Below are positions 15,978-27,708 of a stretch of DNA of 64,000 bases, piece by piece. The DNA comes from Piromyces finnis. Taxonomy: Eukaryota > Neocallimastigomycota > Neocallimastigomycetes > Neocallimastigales > Neocallimastigaceae. The notes beneath the pieces are model-generated. The model saw nothing but the letters and a program-made list of their open reading frames with translations. It was not told the origin of the DNA and did no database searches. Made by a program: the position numbers and the translations under genes. The DNA is taken from contig MCFH01000014.1 of assembly GCA_002104945.1 (NCBI GenBank), positions 355,001 to 419,000 on the forward strand, written 5' to 3'. Each line of letters begins with the position of its first letter. The first letter of the stretch is position 1.

Positions 15978-16821
15978 ATAATAATAATAATAGTAATAGT
16001 AATAGTAATAGTAATAGTAATAGTAATAGTAATAGTAATAGTAATAGTAATAGTAATAGTAATAGTAATAGTAATAGTAATAGTAATAGTAATAGTAATA
16101 GTAATAGTAATAGTAATAGTAATAGTAATAGTAAATAGTAATAGTAATAGTAATAGTAATAGTAATAGTAATAGTAATAGTAATAGTAATAGTAATAGTA
16201 ATAGTAATAGTAATAGTAATAGTAATAGTAAAAAAAATAGTAATAGTAATAGTAATAGTAATAGTAATAGTAATAGTAATAGTAATAGTAATAGTAATAA
16301 TAGTAATAGTAATAGTAATAGTAATAGTAATAGTAATAGTAAAGTAATAGTAATAGTAATAGTAATAGTAATAGTAATAGTAATAGTAATAGTAATAGTA
16401 ATAGTAATAGTAATAGTAATAGTAATAGTAATAGTAATAGTAATAGTAATAGTAATAGTAATAGTAATAGTAATAGTAATAGTAATAGTAATAGTAATAG
16501 TAATAGTAATAGTAATAGTAATAGTAATAGTAATAGTAATAATAGTAATAGTAATAGTAATAGTAATAAATAGTAATAGTAATAGTAATAGTAATAGTAA
16601 TAGTAATAGTAATAGTAATAGTAATAGTAATAGTAATAGTAATAGTAATAGTAATAGTAATAGTAATATAATAGTAATAGTAATAGTAATAGTAATAGTA
16701 ATAGTAATAGTAATAGTAATAGTAATAGTAATAGTAATAGTAATAGTAATAGTAATAGTAATAGTAATAGTAATAGTAATAGTAATAGTAATAGTAATAG
16801 TAATAGTAATCGGTAATAGTA
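15978..16821. repeat. (TAATAG)n hexanucleotide array, about 845 bp
   Basis: About 140 units of TAATAG, with rare interruptions (for example near 16132, 16231, 16297, 16341, 16567 and 16668) that change the frame. The minus strand reads as long Leu and Tyr runs, which is a repeat artefact. It begins at the broken 5' edge of a LINE fragment and ends at a CGG-containing unit near 16811. Confidence 0.97.
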
Positions 16822-18756
16822 AAACATTTACAATTTTAAATTATTTAATGGATTAGCCTTGTTTCATAGTCCTTACATTTCAAAATTAAATCGAATAGTT
16901 CTTTTGGAGACATATAAAATGATTATAAATAAGATTATAAATAAATTAAATAGTTTCTCCAATTTCGATATATTTAAATATATATTAAAGAAATTTTAAC
17001 TTTAAATTTTATAAAAATGTTTTTATTAAAATTGCAAAATGTTATTAATCCTATAAAAATATACAAGAAGTAATTAAAAAATATTCAAATTTTCTCTCTT
17101 TTTCTTTTTTTATTACTAAATATATAAATATAAAAGAAATAAATAAAATATATTTTTATTATAAAATTGTATTAGGTATACTATATTTTATAAATTGAAC
17201 TATTTATTTTGATATGAAACATAGCTACAAATTAGTCCTATTTAAAATAATTTTTATTATTTAAAATATGTAATTTCATATTTAAAAATTTATATTAAAT
17301 ATTTTATAATAATAATATAATAATTGATATATATTATAATATATTATTTATATATTAATTACAAAATATATTTACATATTTAATTATTTAATTATATTCT
17401 TAAATATTAATATATATTAGTATTTATTTATTCCTATATTCATTATTAAATGTATAGTTACATTTTATTGTAATACTTATTTGTATTACATTATTTTTAC
17501 TTTTATAGTAATATTTCTTTTAAAAATACTGTAAAATATATTATATTATATCCTATTTAATAATTATTCATATATTATTCATATATTACATTTTATAATT
17601 GATATTCAATTATATTTAATTATAGGAATTTTATAATATAAAGATATTCATGAAAAATAATTAATAATAAAAGAAAGATTTAATATTTAATAATAAAATA
17701 TAATAATTAAATAAGTGAAATTATTAGTAAGATAATTATAATAGTAAAATATTTTCACATAATATAATAAATTATAAATAAACTAATATTAAATGACTAC
17801 AACATAAAAGAAACATATATAAGTTTGTATATCATTTATTAATTTCTATGTTAAATTTTATTTTTAACATTAAATCAATTTACGTAATACGATAATTGGT
17901 TAAAAAGGTACATTATATATAAATGTACATTATTAAACATTAAATCAATTTACGTAATACGATAGTTGGTTAAAAAGGTACATTATAGTATTTAACATCA
18001 GCTTATATCTTTAATTTTATATATCCCATTGTTACTACTTATTGTGTATATTACATTATACAAAATTTATTCCATTTTATAATATATAATGTAATTTTAT
18101 ATAAAAATAAAAATATAAGTAATGCATGTTATATTAATTTATTTTTCAGTTTACATAGTTTACATGTATAATTTTAAAGTTACATCATATAGTTAATTTT
18201 ATTTTCGGTTTTAATATATTAAATATTGTTCGGTAATATGTCTTTTTTTTTTTTTTTATGATGAAGTTTTATATAAAAATATTATATAATTACTAATGGA
18301 AATAGAATGTGTAGAAGATATAAGATTTGTATTTGTAATATCAAAAAGTTTAATATAAGCTTTTTTCAATGATGCCTTCAAGTTCAAAATAATTGAACTT
18401 TATGCAAATTTAAATTTAATTTAGTATTTAATATAAATAAACAATAAAATGTAATCATTTTTTTTTATTTTCTATATATCATTACTTTTCATATTTGTAT
18501 AAATTAAGGAAATCATTTTTATTATTATAATAATTAAAAACTATAACCATTTTTATTATACTACATATAGAAATAACTATAAATTTAGTTCAAGAAAATG
18601 ATTTCCTTTCGCATCTTATAGGACTAGCTGATAATATTTAATGAATTTTTGAACTATTTCTGAATAAAACTTTTATCGATAAAACCTAAATAAATTAGTA
18701 TTTATTAACTTCAAAATTAATAAAATACTACTGTATTAGTAGAGGTATTTTCCAAA
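16822..18756. other. Gene-free A+T-rich region
   Basis: Nearly pure A/T sequence with frequent stops in all frames. The only structure seen is the direct repeat at 17866-17987. Slightly more complex sequence at 18590-18660 and 18300-18420 could be decayed coding or element DNA, but I can support no assignment. Confidence 0.55.
17866..17987. repeat. 52-bp direct repeat with a 70-bp period
   Basis: Copies at 17866-17917 and 17936-17987 share the block AATTTACGTAATACGAT and the flanking AGGTACATTATA. They differ at one position (A17895 against G17965). The spacer forms a small inverted repeat around GTACATT and AATGTAC. Near identity in otherwise drifting A/T sequence suggests a recent duplication. 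Confidence 0.9.
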
Positions 18757-18979
<223 letters not shown>

Positions 18980-19207
18980 ATCATAATGTTTTAAAATAAA
19001 AAAAAATTATTCTATTTCATTTCATTTATTGTATAGTCCAAAATCTATAAAAGGTGGGGTAAAAAGTAGCCTTAAATATCTTTTTCTTTTTTTCTTTTTT
19101 TCTTTTTTTTAAAAAAAAAAAAAAATCAATACCAATAGGAATACAATTATTGATGCGAATATCCAGTCATTTATATAAAAAAAAATATTTGTTTTCTTTC
19201 AATTTTC

Positions 19208-19243
<36 letters not shown>

Positions 19244-19762
19244 CTAGGAAAAGGATACAAATCTTTTATTTATTTATTTAATTTGTGATTTTACATATTG
19301 ATATAATAAATAATAAATAAAAATAATAAAATATATATAAATAAAAATATAAATATAAAATAATATAAAATAATTATTTAAGTTGCATAAAAGTTCAATG
19401 AACTCTGTAATTTGTACTGTGTGGGATTGGTCCCTACCTAATAAATTAAATGAAATAAAAAAGAAAAGTAACATCAGGTATGATAGTGTGGTGTCCACTA
19501 AACTCTCCCTTGAGTTCATAATGTTTTCATTCGAAGAAATACTAACATTGAACCCTGTGTACGGAACACTGAGAATGTTCCTTTGCCATATCAATACGAC
19601 GTCGGCGCTCTTAATTACGCTAGGTGTCTTACTAAATCTATCAAAAAGTAGCTTCATAGAGCTACTAATTATAGAAATTGTTTTAGTAAGAAAAGCCGCG
19701 AGACCCTCTACCTATGGAACATGAGACCCCAATAAACTGTAAAGCTGTTCATTCAAATGTCT

Positions 19763-22579
19763 TTATTCCGCCTTATCGATTTGTAGCTCATCATAAGCTA
19801 AAGTTCCACCAAGAAGGAACGTAAAAATATAGTTATAAATTGTTTTTCTTACTTCCATTTCAGGGAGTAAGTATGTGATGAATTGATTCTTATATTTATT
19901 GTAAAAAAAGGGTAAAAGATCGTCAAGAAAGCAAAGTGAAGAAGTTCTGTATTCAGAGAATGCAGAACATTCTAATATCCAATGGTAAAAAGATTGTTCG
20001 TCATATCCGCAACATGGACAGACAAGAGGGCAGTCAGGAGTAACTCTATTACTGGCAATAGCAATTCGGGTAGTGTATTCATAACTGCATCGAATACGAA
20101 TAATCCAGATAATTCCTAAATTTAAGTGAGGTTTGTTGAGACCGATAGGCATTAGGCGATTTGAATTAAGGAATTTGTTGTTAGTATATCTGAGGGCTTT
20201 ACTTCCATTATTTAGGCTACTATTATTCCAATAATATTCTCTAATATCTTTAGTACTTTTAATATTTATTTCCATAAGCTTCTTATGAAGTGAACAAGAT
20301 TCTTTGGCCCAAGAGTAATGAGACATGGGAGGAATAGATCAGACGAGATCTTTAATAATACAATTTGATTTTCTCCATTTAACAAAGCATTTCACTTGTT
20401 GCGCAGCACAAATACCTGAAAGGGTAGGAATCTTCATATCTCTTGTAAGGGCATACAGACTAATAAATGAATTTCGTTCAAAAACAAAATCTTTGTTATT
20501 AAGACTTTTATTGTGGAAGCTATTGACACTCCATAAAACAGCAGTATTGATAAGAGATTGGACTCTTCTAGTTCTATTTTTGTTGGAACCAAGTAAAGGA
20601 GCATAATAAGAGACTTTGCTTAAAATATAGGAATGAATATTACTATATTTTTTAAGCCAATAGGAACACAGTTGTTAGTGAGGAAGCTCTTAAAAGAGAA
20701 TAAAGATTTCTGAACTTTTTTGTACATATTAGACAAAATAGGAGTCAGAGAAAGTTTTTCGTCGAATGGGATTCCAAGATAAGTATAGCAAGAAACCTTT
20801 GGAATCGAGTATATACTGATGTAAAATGTTGGGTCGACATAACTAAGGGATCTATTAAAGTTGATAGGCTTAACAACAATAGTTGCACATTTATTTATTC
20901 CGAAAGGCATTTCATTTAAATTAGCCCAATCAAGGACTAGATTGAGCATCTTTTGAAGGTTCTTCTTGCTAGGAGCAATCAGAACAACGTCATCGGCGAA
21001 AAGGCCACCACAGCAACATTTATTTCCTAAGCTAACTCCAAGCCTTTCACATTTACTTAAAATATCATTGATGAAGAGATTAAATAGAATAGGAGAAAGA
21101 GGACATCCTTGTCTTACACCACGATTGATAGGGAATTCATTAGAAAGCATATCCAAGAAACGTGCACGAGCTTTTGAGGTAGAGTAGAGATTATTGAGAA
21201 AATCAAAACACTTACTACGTATACCTAATTTATATAGCTTTGTAAGGATATTAAGAATAGGAACTGAGTCGTATGCTTTTTTAAGGTCTAGAAAAGCAAC
21301 ATAAGTGGCGTTTCCTTTAAATTTTCTTCTTTGACAGATTTCTCTATGGAAATAAATAAGCTAATGCATTCTTCTTTAATGCGAAAACCAAATTGCTCAG
21401 GTCTTATAAAATTATGAGAAAGAGCATACTTTGAAATTCTATCAGTTACAATTTTTGAAATGATTTTATGACCTACGTTGATGAGAGAAATACCACGATA
21501 ATTATTGCAATCTGAAAGATCGCCTTTCTTTGAAAAAGAAACAATGGAAGCAGAGTTCCATTTCAAAGGAAAGGATCCATTCCAAATTTTATTGAAAATT
21601 AATTTAAGACAATTTCCGGCAGACTTATGTTCTTTTTCCAGTTCTTCATTACAAAAGAAAGCTTTGAAGAATTCAATTGGGATACCATCGGGACCTGGAG
21701 CCTTATTATTCTTCATTGACAGAACAATATTTCTAATTTCCTCAATAGAAATGGGATCATTAATATCCCATGCTATTTGATTGATATGATTGAATTGGAA
21801 GACTCTCTCCCAGTAACTCCGATTTAAGCTATGATTTGTAACATCAGATGCAAGATTTTCATAATGTTCAGCCCGACGTTTTAATTGTTCTTGAGGAGTA
21901 AATAAATCCTTGCCATTCTTGTCCTTAAGAGTTGAAACATGAGAGGATGAATAACTTGGTCTGGCAAGTTTTTTAAGGCCTTTCCAACCTTGTCTAAAGC
22001 TTTTATCAATAAAATGTTTACCGATAGAAACAATATTAGCTTTATAGAGATTGGATCTGAATTTACTCTTAACCTTTTTGATAGTATTACATAAATTTTG
22101 GTATATGGAGAACTGGTTAAGATAATTATCCATGTCAACACAATCTGAAAGGGGTTTAATATTTTTGTAAGCCATAGAACTTTAGGATTAGCACGTCTAT
22201 GTACTGGTTTATAGTTCGGTAGGCATGGGGAGGAAATTGCATTACCGCAGAGGAATTGGCTGTTACCTACTTCTTGACGGCAGACACATACAGGTTTGAA
22301 AACAGAAATGAGGTATAAAACACCGTCCTTTTTCTCAGGGTTCCAACCATTGATGTTCCAGCAAGTACATAAATTGAAAAAGGAAGCATTAGAACTTAAG
22401 TGACTAAAATAGAAATCGTCAGAAAGTGGACCAGTAGTGGATTTGATAGATCGTTTGTTTTTGTATGATCTATTGTTTTTTAGGCATATCAGTGAATTTC
22501 CAAGATATTTTACTAGAGATAGGGAGTTTTTTAGAAAGTGAGTATATAAGTAACATGACTTTAAGCGGACATTTTCCAT
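19763..22579 (-). pseudogene. LINE ORF2: endonuclease fragment, reverse transcriptase and zinc finger, frameshifted
   Basis: ORF2 would nick the target and copy the element RNA. The endonuclease start WNINGW (about 22340-22360) and QE (about 22271-22276) are present, but after roughly 130 residues the frame changes at about 22175 straight into the linker before the reverse transcriptase. The distal half of the endonuclease, with its SDH-type catalytic residues, is missing. The reverse transcriptase keeps NNKAPGPDGIP, NYRGISL, FLDLKKAYD (motif A) and RQGCPLSP, then FADD (motif C, 20989-21000). At least two further frame changes occur, near 21300 and between 20620 and 20326. A CPCC...H...C zinc-binding motif (about 20005-20040) precedes the end at 19763. 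This is a family-level match; the clade is not determined. Confidence 0.85.
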
Positions 22580-22860
22580 TGACTTTTAGAATGAAATAAG
22601 TACCGAGTGATTGTGAATATTTTTTGGTAAGGGATTGAAGAATATCATTGAAAGGTTGAATGTCCTTTAAAAGAAATTCCATTAGTCATTGTTTTGACCG
22701 TGAACTAAGATCATGGATAAAAATTAGGTATGATTTATTGGAGTTAGATCCGAAGAAACGAAGACCACGACTTAAGGTAGGTACAGTACAATTGGTATTG
22801 TTCATTTTGAAAGAACTTATTATAACAATAGATTTTAATAAATTGAAGAATTGAATATAT
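22470..22860 (-). pseudogene. LINE ORF1-like remnant
   Basis: Immediately upstream of the endonuclease part, the minus strand reads as a 70-residue frame from 22682 (MEFLLKDIQPF...) preceded in another frame by VPTLSRGLRFFGSNSNKSY, both of protein-like composition. Position and strand fit an ORF1 or the N-terminal part of a single polyprotein. A further frame at 22990-23181 (63 residues, Gln/Asn/Ser-rich) may belong to the same leader. No RNA-binding motif was recognised. Confidence 0.45.
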
Positions 22861-23190
22861 TGATATAAATAAGATAAAGAAATAAAATACTTAGTAGAAT
22901 ATAAATAATATTAGTAAAGACGGATATATTATATAGCTAGTGGATTATTTGTCAAACAATATTTTAAAGTTTTATAATTGGAAAAGTAGTTAAGTTGTTG
23001 AAGAGCTTAGTTCTAACTCTTCTGAAGACTTTGAATGGGAAAATAAATTTTGAATATCTATCACTTTGAATTTCTGTGTTATAACTGTATTTTGAAAGCT
23101 TTTTATATTTATAAGATTTGTATTATTTATTGAATGATTATTGTATTGTGTTGGTTCTGATTGTTGGATTTGAACATTCATTAAGGTTAT

Positions 23191-24473
23191 TTATGTTGGA
23201 AGGTAGAGAGATAATAAGAGTTAAAAGTTGTTAAATCAAAATATAATGGAAAAAAGATGAAGAATTTTGGATAAACATAATATTTATAATATAAAAAATA
23301 GAATACTCGATTTTCCAGGATTGAAGCTTTGATAACAAAAAATGTTAAAAAAAAAAAAAAAAAGGAGTTAATATTTACCATAAGAGTCCATAATAAACTT
23401 AATAAAATTATACAAACATATAAATATACATAATATAAAGTATAAAAAATATATATATATAGAAAAGAGATAGAGAAAGTATACAAAAGAATGTTAGTAG
23501 AAAAGAGATTCCTTGGAAAATCTAGAGTTTCAGAAAATAAAAATAAAAAAGATATTACTAGAATCATATAAAATCATAAAAAAAAAAAAAAAAAAAGCAG
23601 CGCCCCTCGAAAAAATAAAAATAAAAATAGAAAAATAAAAATATTAAAATATGATTATAGTAATGAAAGCCGCACCCCACAACGAAACCCAAGAATAAAT
23701 GAAAGGAATAACAAACTAACTGAAAAAACAAAACTCTCTGACTAATCAACATATAAAAAGTAGAATGGAATAAATGAACAAAGAGAATAAGTAATAAACT
23801 AGAATAACAAAATGTCTATGAAAGCTAAAAATAAAAAGAAATCAAAAATATTCAAAATCAGTATTTAATACTACCGAATCAAACAATATTAAGTTAAATA
23901 TTATTAAAGGTTGTAAAAAAAAAAAAAAAGACTTTTTTTTTATTATTATGATTTTATTTATTAATTTATTTGCAAAAGAAAAATAATGAATTTATATAAT
24001 AATATATAATTGCAATTGTGAATTTTTTTTTTTTTTTTTTTTTTTGTGTTTTTTTTTTTGTTTTATATTTTTTTTTTGTTTTATATTTTTTTTACGTTTT
24101 ATGTGTTTTTTTTTTTTCTGTTATTTTCTTTAGACTTGAAAAAATGAAATATTTTTTTAAAAAAAGAAATATCTTAAATATATAAATTCTTTTAAAAAAA
24201 TAATAAATTATGTTGTTTTATGAGAAAAAAAAAAATTTTTTTTTTTTCTTAATATGGTTTAAAGTACTATTATTAAAATACATGCTTTTTTATATATATG
24301 TTCTTTTAAACTTTTTTGTTCAGTGTAAAAATTCTTTTTCTTAAAATATACTTTTAAATAATAGAATATTAAATAAATTTTCTTTTATTTTAAATCACAT
24401 TTATATTATTTATGTAAATTGAATGAATACGACTTAAAATGTATAGGTATGTCTTTCTTTCTTATGAGAGAGT
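23191..24473. other. Intergenic region or LINE leader
   Basis: Mostly A/T tracts. Two unusually C-rich islands near 23599-23610 and 23669-23692 may be part of the LINE 5' leader. The segment 24003-24120 is a chain of poly-T runs separated by GTTTTATATT-like units. The CCT4 3' end lies at the right margin. Confidence 0.5.
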
Positions 24474-27400
24474 TTAACGAGTACCTAAGATATCATCAAT
24501 TTTCTAAAGTAATAAATATAAACAAAAAAAAAAAATTAAGTCATTGGTATAAAATATTAAAGGGAAATTAAAAAGTGAAAAGAAAAAAAAAAAAAAAAAC
24601 TTACCAAGATCATTCTAACAGTTTCAGTAGCTAATTCTAAGGCACTAGTAGAAACTAATAATGGTTGAACAACATTTTCTTCTAAAATATTTGAAATAGT
24701 ACCCTTCTTAATATTTATACCGGCAGTCTTTTCACCGGTCATATGTCTGTTTCTAAGTTCTGTAACAATAGAAACTGGGTTTAAACCAGCGTTTTCAGCT
24801 AATGTAGTTGGAATAATTTCTAAGGCTTCAGCAAAAGCAGTAGTACAGTAGGCATCCATACCAGTTAAAGTCTTGGCGTATTCCATTAAACGTTGAGAAA
24901 CTTCAATTTCTGGAGCACCACCACCAGCAATTAAAGCTCTATTTTTTAAAAAGAATAATGTTTAAATTTTTGAAAAGGAAAAATATTTAAATTATTATTA
25001 TATAATGTTTACACTAATGATAACAAATTATTATATAATTATTAAAAAAATTTTTTCTAACCTCTTCTTAACTAAGCATCTAATGACACAAAGAGCATCA
25101 TGAAGAGAACGTTCAGCTTCTTCTAAAACTAAAGCGTTAGCACCACGAACTAAAACGGAAATAGTTTTACCTGGGTTCTTAACACCTGTAACCTTAACGA
25201 TATGAGCACCGTTGGTAGTAACTTCTTCAACAACGTTAGCATAACCAAGCTTATCTTCAGTAAAGGATTCAATATCAGCAATTGGTTTACAACCAAGAGT
25301 CTAATAATTATTAATATTTGAAATTTATCATAAAAAATAAAGATATTTGAATTTATCAAAAGAGAACGATTAGATTAAATTATTTTGATATGAATACTAT
25401 ATGCTTGTTAAAACATAAATTTAATTAATTTTACCTTGCAAATAAATTCAACTTCGTCTCTTTCAATATCCTTAACAACCATAATCTTAAGCTTAGAAAG
25501 GAAGTGAAGGGAAAGATCATTAACAGCATCTCTTAAAATAGACTTTTGAATTAAAATACAGTTACAACCAGACTTCTTGATCTTCTTACACATATTTAAT
25601 AAATATTGTCTTTCTTCCTTTAAAATCTTATCCATTTGACGGTAATCGTTAACAACAATTTGGTTATCCATCTATAAAATTCCAGAATAAAAAATCATTT
25701 TATCGTTGTTAAATATTACAATGAAGATGAGTAATTTTATATTTTATAAATTTATATACAAAATATATACAAAATATTATTTATTATATGTAAAAAGATA
25801 TTTTTTGATTAATAAATAATAAGAATAATACAACTCTATATTAACTTTTTAATTATTATAATAATTTATAATTTCCAATAAAAAATAATAATTACATCTG
25901 GCTTTGGTGGGGATAATTGGAATTGAACTAAAGCAATCTTAGCCTTTTCAACTCTAGTTGGACCACCAGCACTCTTAATAGCATTTTGAGTTAAGATTAA
26001 ACCTTCACATAATTCGGTATCATCGATAGTACCACCAACCTTCTTAACAAGACGAATATCACGTAAATCAACATTGTTTTCAATTTTTGGGTCAATAACC
26101 TTAGTAACAGCATCAACAGCAATTGGAGCTAATAAGTTAGAGTATTGAGAAACAATCTTTTACGATTTTTAATAAAAATAAAATTTATGAAAAATAATGA
26201 TGTTAATTAATATGAAGATAAATAAATTTAATTTTGTAAATATATCTACCTTTGAGTTTAAGGAAGTAGTAGCACTCTTTAATAATGATTGTCTATCATC
26301 AAGATCAACTTTAATAGACATATCAGTTAAGAATTCAATAGCCTTGGAAGCAGATTTTTGGAAAGAATCAGCAATAGTAGTTGGGTGAATACCTTTTTTT
26401 ACATTATTATAATATATTATTAAAAATTTATAAATACTTTTAATCATAAAAAAAAAGAACAGAAAACTTTGCAAGAACTTGATACTATACCTTTATTTAA
26501 AAGTTTTTCAGTAGCATTTAAAATACTACCAGCTAAAACAACAACTGAAGTAGTACCATCACCAGCTTCAATATCTTGAGCAGCAGATAAATCAACTAAC
26601 TGTAATGCATATCAAATATAACATAAATTATTTTTTAAAATATTTAAAATTTAAATTGAATTATTAATTATTTGATTATCTATTAAATTTATGTTAATAA
26701 TTAAATTGCTTTACCATCTTAGCAGCTGGGTGCATGACAGAAATGTGTTTTAAGATAGTGGCACCATCATTAGTAATAACAGTTTCACCATTAGCAGTTT
26801 GGATCTTTTAATTTAAAAAATATGAATATTTAAATGATTTCATTATAAATTGTAAATTATAAAAATAAAAAAATAATTTGAAATTAATGCTTACCATTTT
26901 ATCCATACCCTTTGGACCTAAACTGGTACGAATAGCATCAGCAACAGCTATTAAAATTTAAAATAAAAAAACATAATATTAATTAACATTTTAATTCAAT
27001 TTAATATGTATTATAAAAATGGAATGATCTTTTGATTAAATATTAAAAAAAAAACTATTTAATTTTTTAATGGGTAAGTATATTATAAAATCAAATTTTA
27101 AACTTTAAATTGATATATATTTGTATAAATGTATTGAAAATATATATTCTATTTATAAGATTTCTTCTTTTTTGAAATTCCCAATATTTATTTGATGGAT
27201 GACAATTAATTGTAAAATTCATTGAATTCAAAATATCATGATTATTTTTATAAATAATAGGTAATACTATTATTTAAAATATAAATATTGTTCTCCTCTG
27301 AAATTATTATTCATACTTTAATTGAAAAAAAAAAAAATTATTGAAAATTTTATATAATTTATTTAATATTTTCAATAACTTAATTAAATATGATAGTATT

Positions 27401-27708
27401 TTCATTTACTGTATATAAAATTATTCCATTTTTCTAATTTTTTTTCTTTATTTTTCATTCATTCTTTTAATTGGTATTATTAGGATCACCTATTTACATG
27501 ACATTCTTATTTATAAGTAATCCATCTTTTTATTCTTTTTTTTTTTTTTTGAAAAATTATTAATAGATCCTTTTTTTTTTTAATGCTTAAAATACTAACA
27601 TTTAGCTGCAATAATGTTACTGTATCTAACTTCTGTTGGTTTTTCCTTATCGGAAAAAGCACGATTTTTTGAGGCGGAGGAAGTAGCTGCTGGCTTAGCG
27701 TCAACCAT
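24474..27708 (-). CDS. CCT4: T-complex protein 1 subunit delta (CCT4)
   Basis: Subunit of the eight-membered cytosolic CCT/TRiC chaperonin, which folds actin and tubulin using ATP. Ten exons on the minus strand: 27708-27600, 26947-26895, 26804-26715, 26599-26491, 26392-26250, 26156-25896, 25671-25435, 25300-25062, 24938-24605 and 24503-24474. They sum to 1605 nt, or 534 residues, against about 539 in human CCT4. The ATP-site GDGTTS is in exon 4. The delta-specific text [14 protein letters not shown] and [18 protein letters not shown] separates it from other subunits. Two donors are GTTAGT/GTTAGA rather than GTAAG. The first intron (about 650 bp) is the longest. The last exon encodes only KIDDILGTR. 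The start gives [11 protein letters not shown], matching the usual short disordered N-terminus. Confidence 0.97.

Larger units (their letters stand above)
19380..23190 (-). mobile_element. Non-LTR (LINE) retrotransposon, inactive copy
   Basis: The block is visibly richer in G+C and in codon complexity than its surroundings. On the minus strand, from high to low coordinates, it shows an ORF1-like stretch, an AP-type endonuclease start, a reverse transcriptase, a C-terminal CCHC zinc finger and a 3' untranslated part ending in A/T-rich DNA near 19380. No long terminal repeats are seen. The 5' boundary is uncertain: recognisable element-like coding ends near 22860, a further 63-codon frame covers 22990-23181, and C-rich islands continue to about 23780. 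I could not identify target-site duplications. Confidence 0.88.

Noticed and set aside
15871-16827. 318-residue minus-strand frame of Leu and Tyr runs
   Set aside because: It is the translation of the TAATAG array; only its last 40 residues derive from the decayed LINE.
19383-19724. 113-residue plus-strand frame
   Set aside because: Antisense of the LINE 3' end; the element reads on the minus strand.
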